From contig VGRA01000042.1 of the NCBI GenBank assembly GCA_016875515.1, positions 1 through 11,502 of the forward strand: 11,502 nucleotides of DNA, written 5' to 3'. Numbering within the stretch: position 1 is the stretch's first letter; every line of letters begins with the position of its first letter. The notes below the pieces were generated by a model. It searched no databases. It worked only from the letters and a program-made list of their open reading frames with translations, and was not told where the DNA came from. Position numbers and translations under genes: made by a program. This DNA comes from Deltaproteobacteria bacterium (GTDB taxonomy: Bacteria > Myxococcota > Myxococcia > Myxococcales > Myxococcaceae). This document shows, piece by piece, positions 1-8,442 of this stretch.

Positions 1-1001
1 GAAGGTGAGCATGTAGTCCGGCACAGAGACGAGCGCCTCGATGCCCTGCGCCGCGTGTCCGCAAGCGTCGCGTGGGTTGCGTCCGCCAGCACCTTGCTGG
101 GGATGACGCCCGTGCGCTTCTCCACCTGCTGCACCATGGGCCGGAGGCTGCCCATGTCGCTGCCCAGCGGCGTGACGTTGACGGCGACAATGGTGCGCGG
201 CCCGCCCTCCGGGTTTCCCGCCACGGCCGGTTGCGCGTTGAAGCCCGGACGGAAGCCTCCGTCTGCCATCTTCATCACCCGCGCCTCGGGGTCCGGCGTC
301 GACGCCCGCACGGCCGCCTTCTCCTTCGCGGAGGACTTCTTCTCCCTCTCTGCCTGCAGCGTCTGCCGCGCCGCCTCCACGCGCGCCTGGTACTCCCGCG
401 CCTTCGGCTCGCGCGCAGCCTGCTGCGCCTCGGGGTACTCGTCTGACGTCGCCAGTACGGCCTTGAGGTGCAGCGCCGCCGGCTCCCTGCACGCCTCCAG
501 ACTGCCCTGCCGCCGGAAGGACGACGCCGAGGCGCTGGCCCTCACCCGCGTCCCGTCCAGCGCCACGTGCTCCAGCGTCACCAACCCGTGGTGCAAGAGC
601 GCCTGCAGCGCGTCCAGGTGCTTCACCCGGAAGTCGCTGAGCACGTCGTGGCTGGGCTCCACTCCGCCGCACAGCCACCGGAAGGCCGCGTCCGGCTGGC
701 ACCGCCGCGCCAACTCCTTCGCCCCGCCGATGCCCTGCTGGATGCCGCACAGCCACAGCGACAGCAGCAGCGCCGGGCTCGTCACCGGCCGGCCGGCCAC
801 GCCCTCCAGCGCCTTCGCGTGCCGCAGGAAGTCCCCGAAATCCAGCCGCTCCACCGCAGCCGCCACCAGCCTCGCCGGGTGCTTCGGCCCAACCTCCGGC
901 GCAGGCACGAACAGCCACCCCTGGTCTCGCTGCGGCTCCTTCGCCCGGACTCCTCGCTTGCCCATGCCGCGTTGCTCGCCCGGGATCAGCTCAAGGTGCA
1001 T
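1..1001 (-). pseudogene. IS1182-like transposase, 5' part, probably frameshifted
   Basis: DDE transposase of the IS1182 type, which would cut and reinsert its own IS. The minus-strand frame from ATG 999-1001 is open to the window edge (about 333 codons). Residues 28-60 carry the family N-terminus (GWLFVPAPEVGPKHPARLV). Around 115-160 is the PSHDVLSDFR and VALDGTRVRASAS block, with the probable first catalytic Asp at D149. Residues 194-232 form a charged, probably coiled-coil insert. Residues 271-309 give IVAVNVTPLGSDMGSLRPMV then KVLADATH, with the probable second Asp at D307. After residue 317 the frame turns Arg-rich and unlike a protein, while the next frame continues plausibly as QGIEALVSVPDYMLTF. 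One base appears missing near 51-52, where GGG is expected on the coding strand. An in-frame TAG just upstream fixes the start to this ATG; the possible RBS (ggaaagg) is weak. The family call is firm; the frameshift is inferred from reading sense. Confidence 0.75.
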
Positions 1002-1013
1002 CCTTTCCGACTA
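1..1013 (-). mobile_element. 5' part of an IS1182-like insertion sequence (runs off window)
   Basis: The segment holds the N-terminal two-thirds of an IS1182/IS5-type DDE transposase, and the rest lies left of the window. The right boundary is a guess: only about a dozen bases separate the transposase ATG (1001) from sequence that still reads as the HD-GYP protein (upstream of about 1014). The element's terminal repeat should lie near 1000-1020. The matching inverted repeat and any target duplication would be outside the window, so the end cannot be fixed here. Confidence 0.5.
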
Positions 1014-2502
1014 CGCGACGCATCTTGAGCGCGCGGGCGGCCACGTCCGCCTCCACGAACACCCGGAAGAGGTCCGCGTCCAGCTGCCCGGCCCGCGCCT
1101 CCATCTCCAGGATGGAGAGCGCCTTGTCGTGTGGGAGCGCCTTCTTGTACGGCCGGTCTGACGCGGTGAGCGCGTCGTAGATGTCCGCCACCGCCATCAT
1201 CCGGGACTGCACCGGGATGGACGGCGCCTGCACCGCGCGCGGGTAGCCCTTGCCGTCCAGCTTCTCGTGGTGCGCCCACGCAATCTCCGGCACCCGCCGC
1301 AGCGCCCGCGTCCATGGGATTTGTGACAGGAAGCGGTAGGTGTGGGTGACGTGGCTCTCTATCTCCAGCCGCTCCTCGCGGCTGAGCGAACCGCGCAGAA
1401 TGGAGAGGGAGGACAGCTCGCGCTCGGTGAGCAGCGGCCGCGTCACCTCGCGCGCGTCCGCGAAGATGAGCCCCGAGATGCCGGTGAGGCGCTCGAAGCC
1501 CCCCTGCTCCAGCACCGTGGGCCGGTTGCACTCCAGGACGAACGCGAGCGCCGCATCCAGCTCTGCCAGCTCCCGTGACAGGCGCGCCCCCTCCTCGAAC
1601 TCGATTTCGTCGAGGTGCTGCTCCCCGCGCACGCGCACCGCGGCCAGGCGCCGCCGCAGGCTCTGCAGCTCCCGGTCCTTGCGAGCCAGCTCGAAGCGGG
1701 ACTTGAGGACCTCCAGCTCGTGCGGGTACAGCTTTTCAGCCTTCACCAGCACCGCCTCGCGCACCCCCACCTTGCCGAAGTCATGCAGGAGCGACGCGTA
1801 GCGCATTTCGTCCAGTTCCCGCGCCGTGAAGGCGGTGCGCGCCCACGGCCCCTGCTCCACGCGCTCCAGCGTCTTCGCCAGCTCCAGGGTGAGGTCGGCC
1901 ACCCGGCCGGAGTGGCCCGCCGTGGTGGGGTCCCGGGACTCGATGGCCACCACCGACGCGCTGACGAAGCCCTCGAACAGCCGCTGGATGTCCTGGTGCA
2001 GCACCGCGTTCTCCACCGCCGCCGCCGCCTGCCCGCCCAGCGCGGTGAGCAGCTCCTCGTCCTCCCCGGTGAAGCTCTGACCGCCCTGCTTGTTGAGCGC
2101 CTGCAGCACGCCGGACACCGCGCCGTCCGCCCCGCGCATGGGGACCGCGAGGATGGAGGTGGTGTGGTAGCCGGAGGACAGGTCGAAGCTGCGGTTGAAG
2201 CGGGCGTCCGCGTAGGCGTCCGGGATGTGGATGGCCTGCCCCGTCTGGGCCACCGCCCCGGCAATGCCCGAGCCCACCGGGAAGCGGATTTCCTTCTGCG
2301 AGCCCTGGGCTACGCGGCTCCACAGCTCGTTGCGCTCGGCGTCCAGCAGGAACAGCGAGCAACGGTCGGCCTCGACCACCTTGGCCGCTTCCTGCAGGAT
2401 GAGCGGCAGGAGCTTGTCCAGGTCCCGCTCGGCGGTGAGCGCCTTGGCCACGTCCAGGATGGAGGTCAGCTTTTGAGCGCGGCGAGCAAGCGCGGTCGTC
2501 AT
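991..2502 (-). CDS. GAF domain / HD-GYP domain phosphodiesterase-like protein
   Basis: Predicted cytoplasmic signalling enzyme of 503 aa. HD-GYP proteins hydrolyse cyclic di-GMP using a di- or tri-iron centre. Residues about 24-166 form a GAF sensor domain (DRCSLFLLDAERNELWSRVAQG, PVGSGIAGAVAQTGQ, LAVPMRGADGAVSGVLQALN). The HD-GYP domain follows: GHSGRV at 196-201, the HD pair in HDFGKVGV at 240-247, H384 in HVTHTYRFL, H411-H412 in HHEKLDGKGYP, and DIYDALTASDRPYK at 440-453. All signature residues are present, so activity is plausible. Unusually, about 115 mostly helical, charged residues (roughly 265-375) separate HDFGKVG from the second histidine. The last residues (RRVVGKDAP, about 495-503) lie where the adjoining transposase gene begins and may come from the inserted element. 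The start is divergent from the MBL gene with only 18 bp between. No DNA-binding domain is seen. The ligand of the GAF domain is unknown. Confidence 0.88.
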   Translation of the reverse strand: MTTALARRAQKLTSILDVAKALTAERDLDKLLPLILQEAAKVVEADRCSLFLLDAERNELWSRVAQGSQKEIRFPVGSGIAGAVAQTGQAIHIPDAYADARFNRSFDLSSGYHTTSILAVPMRGADGAVSGVLQALNKQGGQSFTGEDEELLTALGGQAAAAVENAVLHQDIQRLFEGFVSASVVAIESRDPTTAGHSGRVADLTLELAKTLERVEQGPWARTAFTARELDEMRYASLLHDFGKVGVREAVLVKAEKLYPHELEVLKSRFELARKDRELQSLRRRLAAVRVRGEQHLDEIEFEEGARLSRELAELDAALAFVLECNRPTVLEQGGFERLTGISGLIFADAREVTRPLLTERELSSLSILRGSLSREERLEIESHVTHTYRFLSQIPWTRALRRVPEIAWAHHEKLDGKGYPRAVQAPSIPVQSRMMAVADIYDALTASDRPYKKALPHDKALSILEMEARAGQLDADLFRVFVEADVAARALKMRRVVGKDAP

Positions 2503-2520
2503 GGCCGATTTCTACCACCT

Positions 2521-3362
2521 ATGGGCGTGGCCCTCCTGTTCCTGGGCTGCTCGGCGGGTGGCTTCTTCCACATGGTGCGCCAACCCCTGGGCGAGCGGCT
2601 CTGCTTCTACGAGGGAGGTGCGGGCAACGCGGTGTCCGTGGCGCACGGGCGGGAGCTGCTGCTCGTGGACACCAAGATGTGGGGCTACGCCGGGCAGCTT
2701 CAGCGCGCGGTGGAAGCGCCCCCGGACGGGACGCTGCACCAGGTGAAGCGCATCCTGCTCACCCACGCCCACGCGGACCACGCGGGTGGCGTGGACCGCT
2801 TCACCCACGCGGGGGCGGTGCTTCTGCACACCCAGGCGCTCAAGCGCCTGCGCGAGTCTGGAAAGGCCTCCGCGGTGCCCTACGTGGAGGTGACGGACGC
2901 GGTGTCGCTGCGGCTGGACGGGGAGGAGGTGCGCATCTTCCACCCTGGCGTGGCCCACACGGACGGGGACCTGGTGGCGCTGCTGCCTGCGCGCGGCGTT
3001 CTGGTGGCTGGTGACGTGCTGTGCGCGGGGCTGGAGCCGTCCGCGGACGTCACCTTCGGCGGGCAGCTCCGGCCGCTGCGGCGGGCGCTGGAGCGGCTGC
3101 TCGAGGAGAAGTTCGACACGGTACTCGGCGGCCACGGACCGGCCACCACCCGCGCGGAGGTGGAGGCGAAGCGGGACTACCTGGCCGCGCTGGAGCGGGC
3201 CGCGGTCGACGCGCGCGCAAAGGGGCTCGCGGGCGAGGCGGCGGAGCGGTACGCGCTGGCGGCATTGAAGGAATTTGCGCCGTACGAGCCCATCCCGCTG
3301 AGGGCCTCGCGCGAGTCCAACGCGAGGCAGATGCTGCTGGAACTGACACAGGAGCAGGCGCC

Positions 3363-3366
<4 letters not shown>
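2521..3366 (+). CDS. MBL-fold metallohydrolase
   Basis: Metallo-beta-lactamase-fold hydrolase of 281 aa; the substrate is unknown. The full metal-ligand set is visible: THAHADH at 81-87 (H82, H84, D86, H87), H146 in GVAHTDGD, D165 in VAGDVL, and H205 in GGHGP. The general layout (DTK near 50, HxHxDH, AGD, GGHG) is that of the glyoxalase II-like or SoxH-like branch with two metals. After the fold, residues about 212-265 are helical. The N-terminus [15 protein letters not shown] is hydrophobic and contains a Cys, but it lacks basic residues and a proper lipobox, so secretion is doubtful. The frame is open far upstream, antisense to the HD-GYP gene. I chose ATG 2521 because hydrolase-like sequence starts there; ATG 2572 is an alternative, and neither has a clear RBS. 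The stop overlaps the rpe start (ATGA), so the two are probably co-translated, but no pathway link is evident. Confidence 0.85.
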
Positions 3367-4016
<650 letters not shown>

Positions 4017-5483
4017 GCGGGCTCCGCCTTCTCCGTGATGAGCCGGCGAAGGAACGGGACGAGCACCGCGAGCACCAGCCCCACCGCCACGCTGCCCCAG
4101 CCCAGCCTTGCGAACAGCCGCGCGTAGGCGGGGTTGGTGGAGGCGGCGGTGGTGCCGGTGGGCTCCGGCACCATGCCGGAGAATTCCCCGGCGAAGAGGG
4201 ACGCCAGCCCCGTCACGGACATCCAGCTTCCCATCATGAGCCCTGGTGCTGCCGCGGCGCCAGCTGCCCAACCAGGGCGCAGCCCACCTTGGAGATGAGC
4301 CGCTCCCCCACGCTCTGCAGGATGTAGCTGAAGCCCAGCCACCCGAAGGCCGTCAGCCCCTGCGCGTCCGCCCGCGAGATGCCGACCGGCAGGGCCAGGA
4401 AGCCCAGGCCCATGAGCAGCAGGGAGGCCGCGAACTGCTGCGGCACGTCCACGCGGAAGCCCTGCGCGCGCAGCCGCACGAACAGCGCCGACAGCAGCAG
4501 CCCTCCCACAACGATCACGACGGTGTTGATGTTCTGGATCCACTGCGGCTGCACCTTCACCCCGGCCACCACCAGGTCCACGTGGTGGTCCGCGAAGAGC
4601 TGCAGCCCGCTGGGCGCCATCTGGCACAGGGACCAGAAGGCGAGCGAGCCCACCGTCAGCACCAGGTAGGCGGTCATGTTCCGCCGCTCGCGCGCGTCCG
4701 GGTGGCGCACCATGAGCACCACCAGCCCCACGCCCACCAGCGCGCACACCGCCTTGAGCAGCGTGGAGGCCTCACCGGGGGACTGCAGGAGGAACCACAC
4801 CACCGGCACCCGCCCCACCAGGATGGCGAGGCCCCCGAGCAGCCGCGCGCGGAACTGCCCCGGCGTGACGGTGAGCAGCGGCGTGTCCAGGTCCTTGAGC
4901 TTCGCCCACGTCGCCGCGCACAGGACGATGGAGAGCACGTTGCCCACGGTGGCAAAGACGAAGAACTCCGCGCAGCGCTCGGCGGACTGGTAGTGGCCGG
5001 CCACCGCGAAGCCCACGAAGACGCCGATGTTCATGCCCGCGTAGTTCCAGAGGAACGCCCCCTCGCGCCGCGGGTCCTCCGGGGAGAAGCGCTGGGTGAG
5101 CATCATGTTGAGGCAGGTGACGTTGAGTCCGCTGCCCACGAGGAACAGCGCGAGCCCGCCGTAGAAGGCAGACAGCCTCCCCAGCGCGATGACGCCGCTC
5201 CCGGCCGCCTGCAGCACCATCCCGCACACGAAGAGGGTGCGGTTGCTGAGCAGCCGCCCGCCCAGCTACCCGCCGAACAGGTGCAGCCCGTAGTCGAACG
5301 CGCCGAAGATGCCCATGAGCGCCGTGCCGTCCTTCGCGGAGAAGCTAAGGTACCTCGTCGCGTACAGCACGCGCGTGAAGTACAGGGCGGCGAAGCCCAG
5401 CGTGGCGAACACCTGGATGAAGAACAGCGCGGCCGTCCCCTCCGGGATGCCGGCGAGGCGCTGCTGGATGCGAGGGATGAGGC

Positions 5484-6077
5484 TCAAGGGATGTCCTGGA
5501 GTTGTATGAAATTCCGAAGCAACTGCAGCCCGTGGGGCGTACCCACCGACTCGGGGTGGAACTGAACGCCGTAGAGCGGCCAGGCGGCGTGCTTCACGGC
5601 CATCACCACGCCGTCCGGGGTGCGCGCGGTGACGCGGAGGGACGGCGGCAGAGAGGCCTCGTCAAGCACGAGCGAGTGGTACCGCATGGCGTCGAACGGG
5701 GAGGGGATGCCCCGGAAGAGGGCGGAGCCGTCGTGCAGCACGGGGCTCGCCTTGCCGTGGCGGGGCTCCGGGGCTCGCACCACGCGGCCTCCCAGCGCCG
5801 CCCCAATCCCCTGGTGTCCAAGGCACACCCCCAGCACCGGGATGCGCGGGCCGAAGTGCAGGAGCGCCTCGCGGCAGACGCCGAACCAGGCAGGGTCCTC
5901 CGGGTTTCCCGGCCCGGGGGACAGCAGCAGGTGGGTGGGTGAGAGCGCCTGCAACGCCTCCAGCGACACCGCGTCGTTGCGGAAGACGCGGGCCGTCTCC
6001 CCCGTCAGTTCCCCGAGCGCCTGCACGAGGTTGAAAGCGTAGGAGTCGTAGTTGTCCAACAGGACGAGATGCGGCAC
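5484..6077 (-). CDS. pabA: aminodeoxychorismate synthase, glutamine amidotransferase subunit (PabA/TrpG type)
   Basis: Class I glutamine amidotransferase that releases ammonia from glutamine for the partner chorismate-binding subunit, here most likely the adjacent PabB. From GTG 6077 the protein has 197 aa, normal for PabA/TrpG. Motifs: LLDNYDSYAFNLVQ at 6-19, LSPGPGNPEDP at 52-62, nucleophile Cys85 in GVCLGHQ at 83-89, RYHSLVLD at 132-139, and His174/Glu176 in GVQFHPES at 170-177. The frame is open upstream to GTG 6143, but that would overlap pabC and add about 22 residues without family sequence. GTG 6092 is another option; no RBS decides between them. It is divergent from pabC and pabB, and its stop overlaps the start of the broken transporter gene (TTGA). 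Sequence alone cannot exclude a shared role with anthranilate synthase, since PabA and TrpG are often interchangeable. Confidence 0.92.
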   Translation of the reverse strand: MPHLVLLDNYDSYAFNLVQALGELTGETARVFRNDAVSLEALQALSPTHLLLSPGPGNPEDPAWFGVCREALLHFGPRIPVLGVCLGHQGIGAALGGRVVRAPEPRHGKASPVLHDGSALFRGIPSPFDAMRYHSLVLDEASLPPSLRVTARTPDGVVMAVKHAAWPLYGVQFHPESVGTPHGLQLLRNFIQLQDIP

Positions 6078-6091
6078 GGGGCGAAGGTTCA

Positions 6092-6106
6092 CCCGGGGAC
6101 CCCGGG
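6092..6106. promoter_or_regulatory. GC-rich palindrome between divergent pabA and pabC
   Basis: A perfect 15-bp palindrome, CCCGGGG-A-CCCCGGG, sits in the 50-bp gap between the proposed pabA start (6077) and the pabC start (6128). It could be an operator serving both directions. In a 70% GC genome such G/C palindromes also arise by chance, and I see no clear -35/-10 elements around it. If pabA instead starts at GTG 6092 or 6143, the palindrome overlaps its leader or coding region. Confidence 0.3.
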
Positions 6107-6127
6107 CGTGCAAGGCTGCCCACCTCG

Positions 6128-6973
6128 ATGGTTCCTCCCGCACAGCCCGCCGGCGCCGCGTGGTTCAACGGCGCGTTCCTCCCGCCGGGGGAGGTGCGGG
6201 TGTCCGCCTTCGACGCGGGCTTCCTGCAGGGAGACGGGCTGTTCGAGACGCTGCGCACCTATGGCGGGCGACCCAGGTTGCTGGGGCCGCACCTGCGGCG
6301 GCTCGAGGCCGGGGCGCGGGCGCTTGGGATTCCGTTGCCTGGAGGACTAGACGCAATTGCGCGCGAGGTGACGTCGCGCTCAGGCCTGGCCGAGTGCACG
6401 CTGCGCCTCACGGTGACGCGCGGGGTGGTCGGGGAGGACGCACCCACGGTACTGGTGACGGCGCTGCCGCTGCGCACCTGGCCTGCCCGCGTCTACGCCG
6501 AGGGGGCGCGCGCGGGTTGGCTCTGGGCTCGCGGGGACGGCGGTCCCCCGGGGCCGGGCGTGAAGAGCACCAGCTACCAGTGGGCGGCGCTGGGGCGGCG
6601 CGAGGCGGAGCAGCGCGGCTGGGACGAGGGGCTGTTCCTGGACGCTGCGGGGGTGCACGTCACGGAAGGGACTGCCACCAGCGTGCTGGCAGTGGTGGAC
6701 GGCACGCTGTGGTCGCCGCCTGCCGAGGTGGCGTTGCCCGGCGTGACGCGGGCTGAGGTGCTGCGGCTGGCGCGGGCGCAGGGCGTGGCGGTGGGGGAGG
6801 CGTACCTGCCCCGGGCAGTCGTTCAGCGCGCGGAGGAGGTGCTGCTCACGGGCTCCCTGGCCGAGGTGGTCCCGGTGACGCGGCTGGAGGGGCAGCCGGT
6901 GGGGCGCGGGGTGCCGGGCGAGGTGGCCCAGCGGCTGCGCGCCGCCTACCTCGAGGAGGCGGGGAGGGAATGA
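6128..6973 (+). CDS. pabC: aminodeoxychorismate lyase (class IV PLP aminotransferase fold)
   Basis: Predicted to split 4-amino-4-deoxychorismate into p-aminobenzoate and pyruvate, the last step of the pABA branch of folate synthesis (cytoplasm). At 281 aa it has the normal class IV length. Visible motifs: FNGAFLPPGEVRVSAFDAGFLQGDGLFETLRTY (residues 13-45, the N-terminal fold-type IV signature), the PLP-binding Lys146 in VKSTSYQW, the cofactor-site E180 in HVTEGTATSVLAV, LPGVTRAEVLRLA (203-215) and EEVLLTGSLAEVVPV (236-250). Class IV also includes branched-chain and D-amino-acid aminotransferases, which are hard to separate by motif. The call here rests on position directly before pabB with an ATGA overlap and beside divergent pabA. 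ATG 6128 is the first start in frame near the family N-terminus; no good RBS is present. Confidence 0.9.
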   Translation: MVPPAQPAGAAWFNGAFLPPGEVRVSAFDAGFLQGDGLFETLRTYGGRPRLLGPHLRRLEAGARALGIPLPGGLDAIAREVTSRSGLAECTLRLTVTRGVVGEDAPTVLVTALPLRTWPARVYAEGARAGWLWARGDGGPPGPGVKSTSYQWAALGRREAEQRGWDEGLFLDAAGVHVTEGTATSVLAVVDGTLWSPPAEVALPGVTRAEVLRLARAQGVAVGEAYLPRAVVQRAEEVLLTGSLAEVVPVTRLEGQPVGRGVPGEVAQRLRAAYLEEAGRE

Positions 6974-8433
6974 GCGCGTTGCACCGGGCGGTCCGGGTGG
7001 AGGCATTGGAGGCGTTCGCCGCCCCGTGGGAGTTGAGGCACGCGTTCGGCGACAGGCCGGCGGTGCTGCTTGAGAACCCGGGGGTGCCGTCCGAACTGGG
7101 GCGGTACGCCTTCCTCGGCGGGGACCCCTTCCTGGAGTTCGAGGTCTCCGGCGGCATGACGTGGGTGGGGACGGGGGACATGAAGTCCATCCGGTTCGGC
7201 AACCCGTTGGACATCCTTGCAGGGCTGCTCGCCCGGTACCGGTGCGACCACTCACCGTGGCGGGAGGGGATGCCGCCGTTCCTCGGCGGGGTGATGGGCT
7301 ACCTCGGGTACGAGCTGCTGACGGCAGTGGAGCCGACGGTGCGCCTGTCCGCGGTGGACGAGCTGGGGGTACCCGAGGCCTCGCTTTTGTTCTGCGGCAG
7401 CGTCGTCGCGGCGGACCTCCTGGCGCAGCGGGCGTGGCGGGTGACGCAGGCGTTCCACGAGGTGCCCGCGGAGGCCGAGTCCTGCGCCGAGGCGCTGATG
7501 GCGCGGCTGCGGGAGCGGACGGCGCAGCGCGCCCCGGAGGTGTACCCGGGGGGCCTGAAGCGCCCGGAGGGCCGGCTGTCCGAGGTGGGCGTCAGGTCGG
7601 CGGGCTTCGTGCCCCGCGTGACGCGGGAGGACTACGAGGCCACGGTGGAGCAGGCGAAGGCGGACATCCGGGACGGGACGGTGTTTGAGGTCTGCACGAG
7701 CCAGCGTTTCGACGGGGTGTACGCGGGCACGGGCGAGCGGCTGTACGCGGCGCTGCGGGCGCTCAACCCGGCGCCGTTCGCGGCGTGGGTGCGGCTGCCG
7801 GGGCTGGAGGTGGCGTGCTCCTCCCCGGAGCGCTTCGTGAGGTTGGACCGGGCGGGGTGGGCGCAGACGCGCCCCATCAAGGGGACGCGGCCGCGGGGGG
7901 CCACGGAGGCGGAGGACGCGCGGCTGCGGGCGGAGCTGGCGGAGGCAGAGAAGGACCGGGCGGAGAACCTGATGATCGTGGACCTGGCGCGCAACGACCT
8001 GGGCCGCGTGTGCGCGTTCGGCACGGTGCGGGTGCCGGGGCTGTGCGAGGTGGAGGCGCACCCGTTCACGTCCCAGCTGGTCTCCACGGTGGTGGGGAAG
8101 CTGCGGGAGGGGCTGTCGGCGGTGGACCTGGTTCGGGCGGCGTTCCCGGGCGGTTCCATGACGGGGGCGCCGAAGGTGGAGGCCATGCGGCGCATTGATG
8201 CGCTGGAGCCTGCGCGGCGCGGGGTGTTCTCCGGGAGCATCGGCTACGTGGATTGGGACGGGGCGATGGACCTGAACATCGTCATCCGGACGCTGGTGAA
8301 GCAGGGGGAGCGGGTGAGCTTCAGCGTGGGCGGGGCGGTGGTGGCGGACTCGGACGCGCACGCGGAGTACCGCGAGACGCTGGACAAGGCGCACGCGCTG
8401 GTGGCGGCGGTGGAGACGGCGCGCGGGGCGTGA
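6970..8433 (+). CDS. pabB: aminodeoxychorismate synthase component I
   Basis: Chorismate-utilising subunit of 487 aa that aminates chorismate to 4-amino-4-deoxychorismate, using ammonia from PabA. The N-terminal half (about 1-200) is the less conserved TrpE_N-like domain, including GRYAFLGGDPF at 44-54 and FLGGVMGYLGYEL at 104-116. The C-terminal chorismate-binding domain shows DIRDGTVFEVCTSQRF (232-247), SSPERFV (284-290), ENLMIVDLARNDLGRV (332-347), AHPFTSQLVSTVVG (363-376), FPGGSMTGAPK (392-402) and SGSIGYVDWDG (421-431). The decisive residue is K304 in RPIKGTRPRG: ADC synthases have this PIKGT lysine nucleophile, whereas anthranilate and isochorismate synthases usually have PIAGT. This makes PabB more likely than TrpE. 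The start overlaps the pabC stop (ATGA). The stop lies 9 bp from the convergent membrane protein gene. The sequence is intact throughout. Confidence 0.95.
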   Translation: MSALHRAVRVEALEAFAAPWELRHAFGDRPAVLLENPGVPSELGRYAFLGGDPFLEFEVSGGMTWVGTGDMKSIRFGNPLDILAGLLARYRCDHSPWREGMPPFLGGVMGYLGYELLTAVEPTVRLSAVDELGVPEASLLFCGSVVAADLLAQRAWRVTQAFHEVPAEAESCAEALMARLRERTAQRAPEVYPGGLKRPEGRLSEVGVRSAGFVPRVTREDYEATVEQAKADIRDGTVFEVCTSQRFDGVYAGTGERLYAALRALNPAPFAAWVRLPGLEVACSSPERFVRLDRAGWAQTRPIKGTRPRGATEAEDARLRAELAEAEKDRAENLMIVDLARNDLGRVCAFGTVRVPGLCEVEAHPFTSQLVSTVVGKLREGLSAVDLVRAAFPGGSMTGAPKVEAMRRIDALEPARRGVFSGSIGYVDWDGAMDLNIVIRTLVKQGERVSFSVGGAVVADSDAHAEYRETLDKAHALVAAVETARGA

Positions 8434-8442
8434 GTGGGCCGG

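Noticed and set aside
55..1161. Long plus-strand open frame of 368 codons
   Set aside because: It is antisense to a transposase with clear family motifs, and its Ser/Arg/Ala-rich translation resembles no protein.
1615..2520. Plus-strand extension of the MBL frame upstream of ATG 2521
   Set aside because: It runs antisense to the well-supported GAF/HD-GYP gene and is Arg/His/Leu-rich with no domain; the hydrolase begins at about 2521.
4246..5565. Plus-strand open frame of 439 codons
   Set aside because: It is a shadow of the minus-strand transporter; its His/Gln/Arg/Glu-rich composition is typical of the antisense of GC-rich genes.
7252..8394. Minus-strand open frame of 380 codons opposite pabB
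   Set aside because: pabB carries complete catalytic motifs, and the opposing frame is Arg/His/Pro-rich noise.
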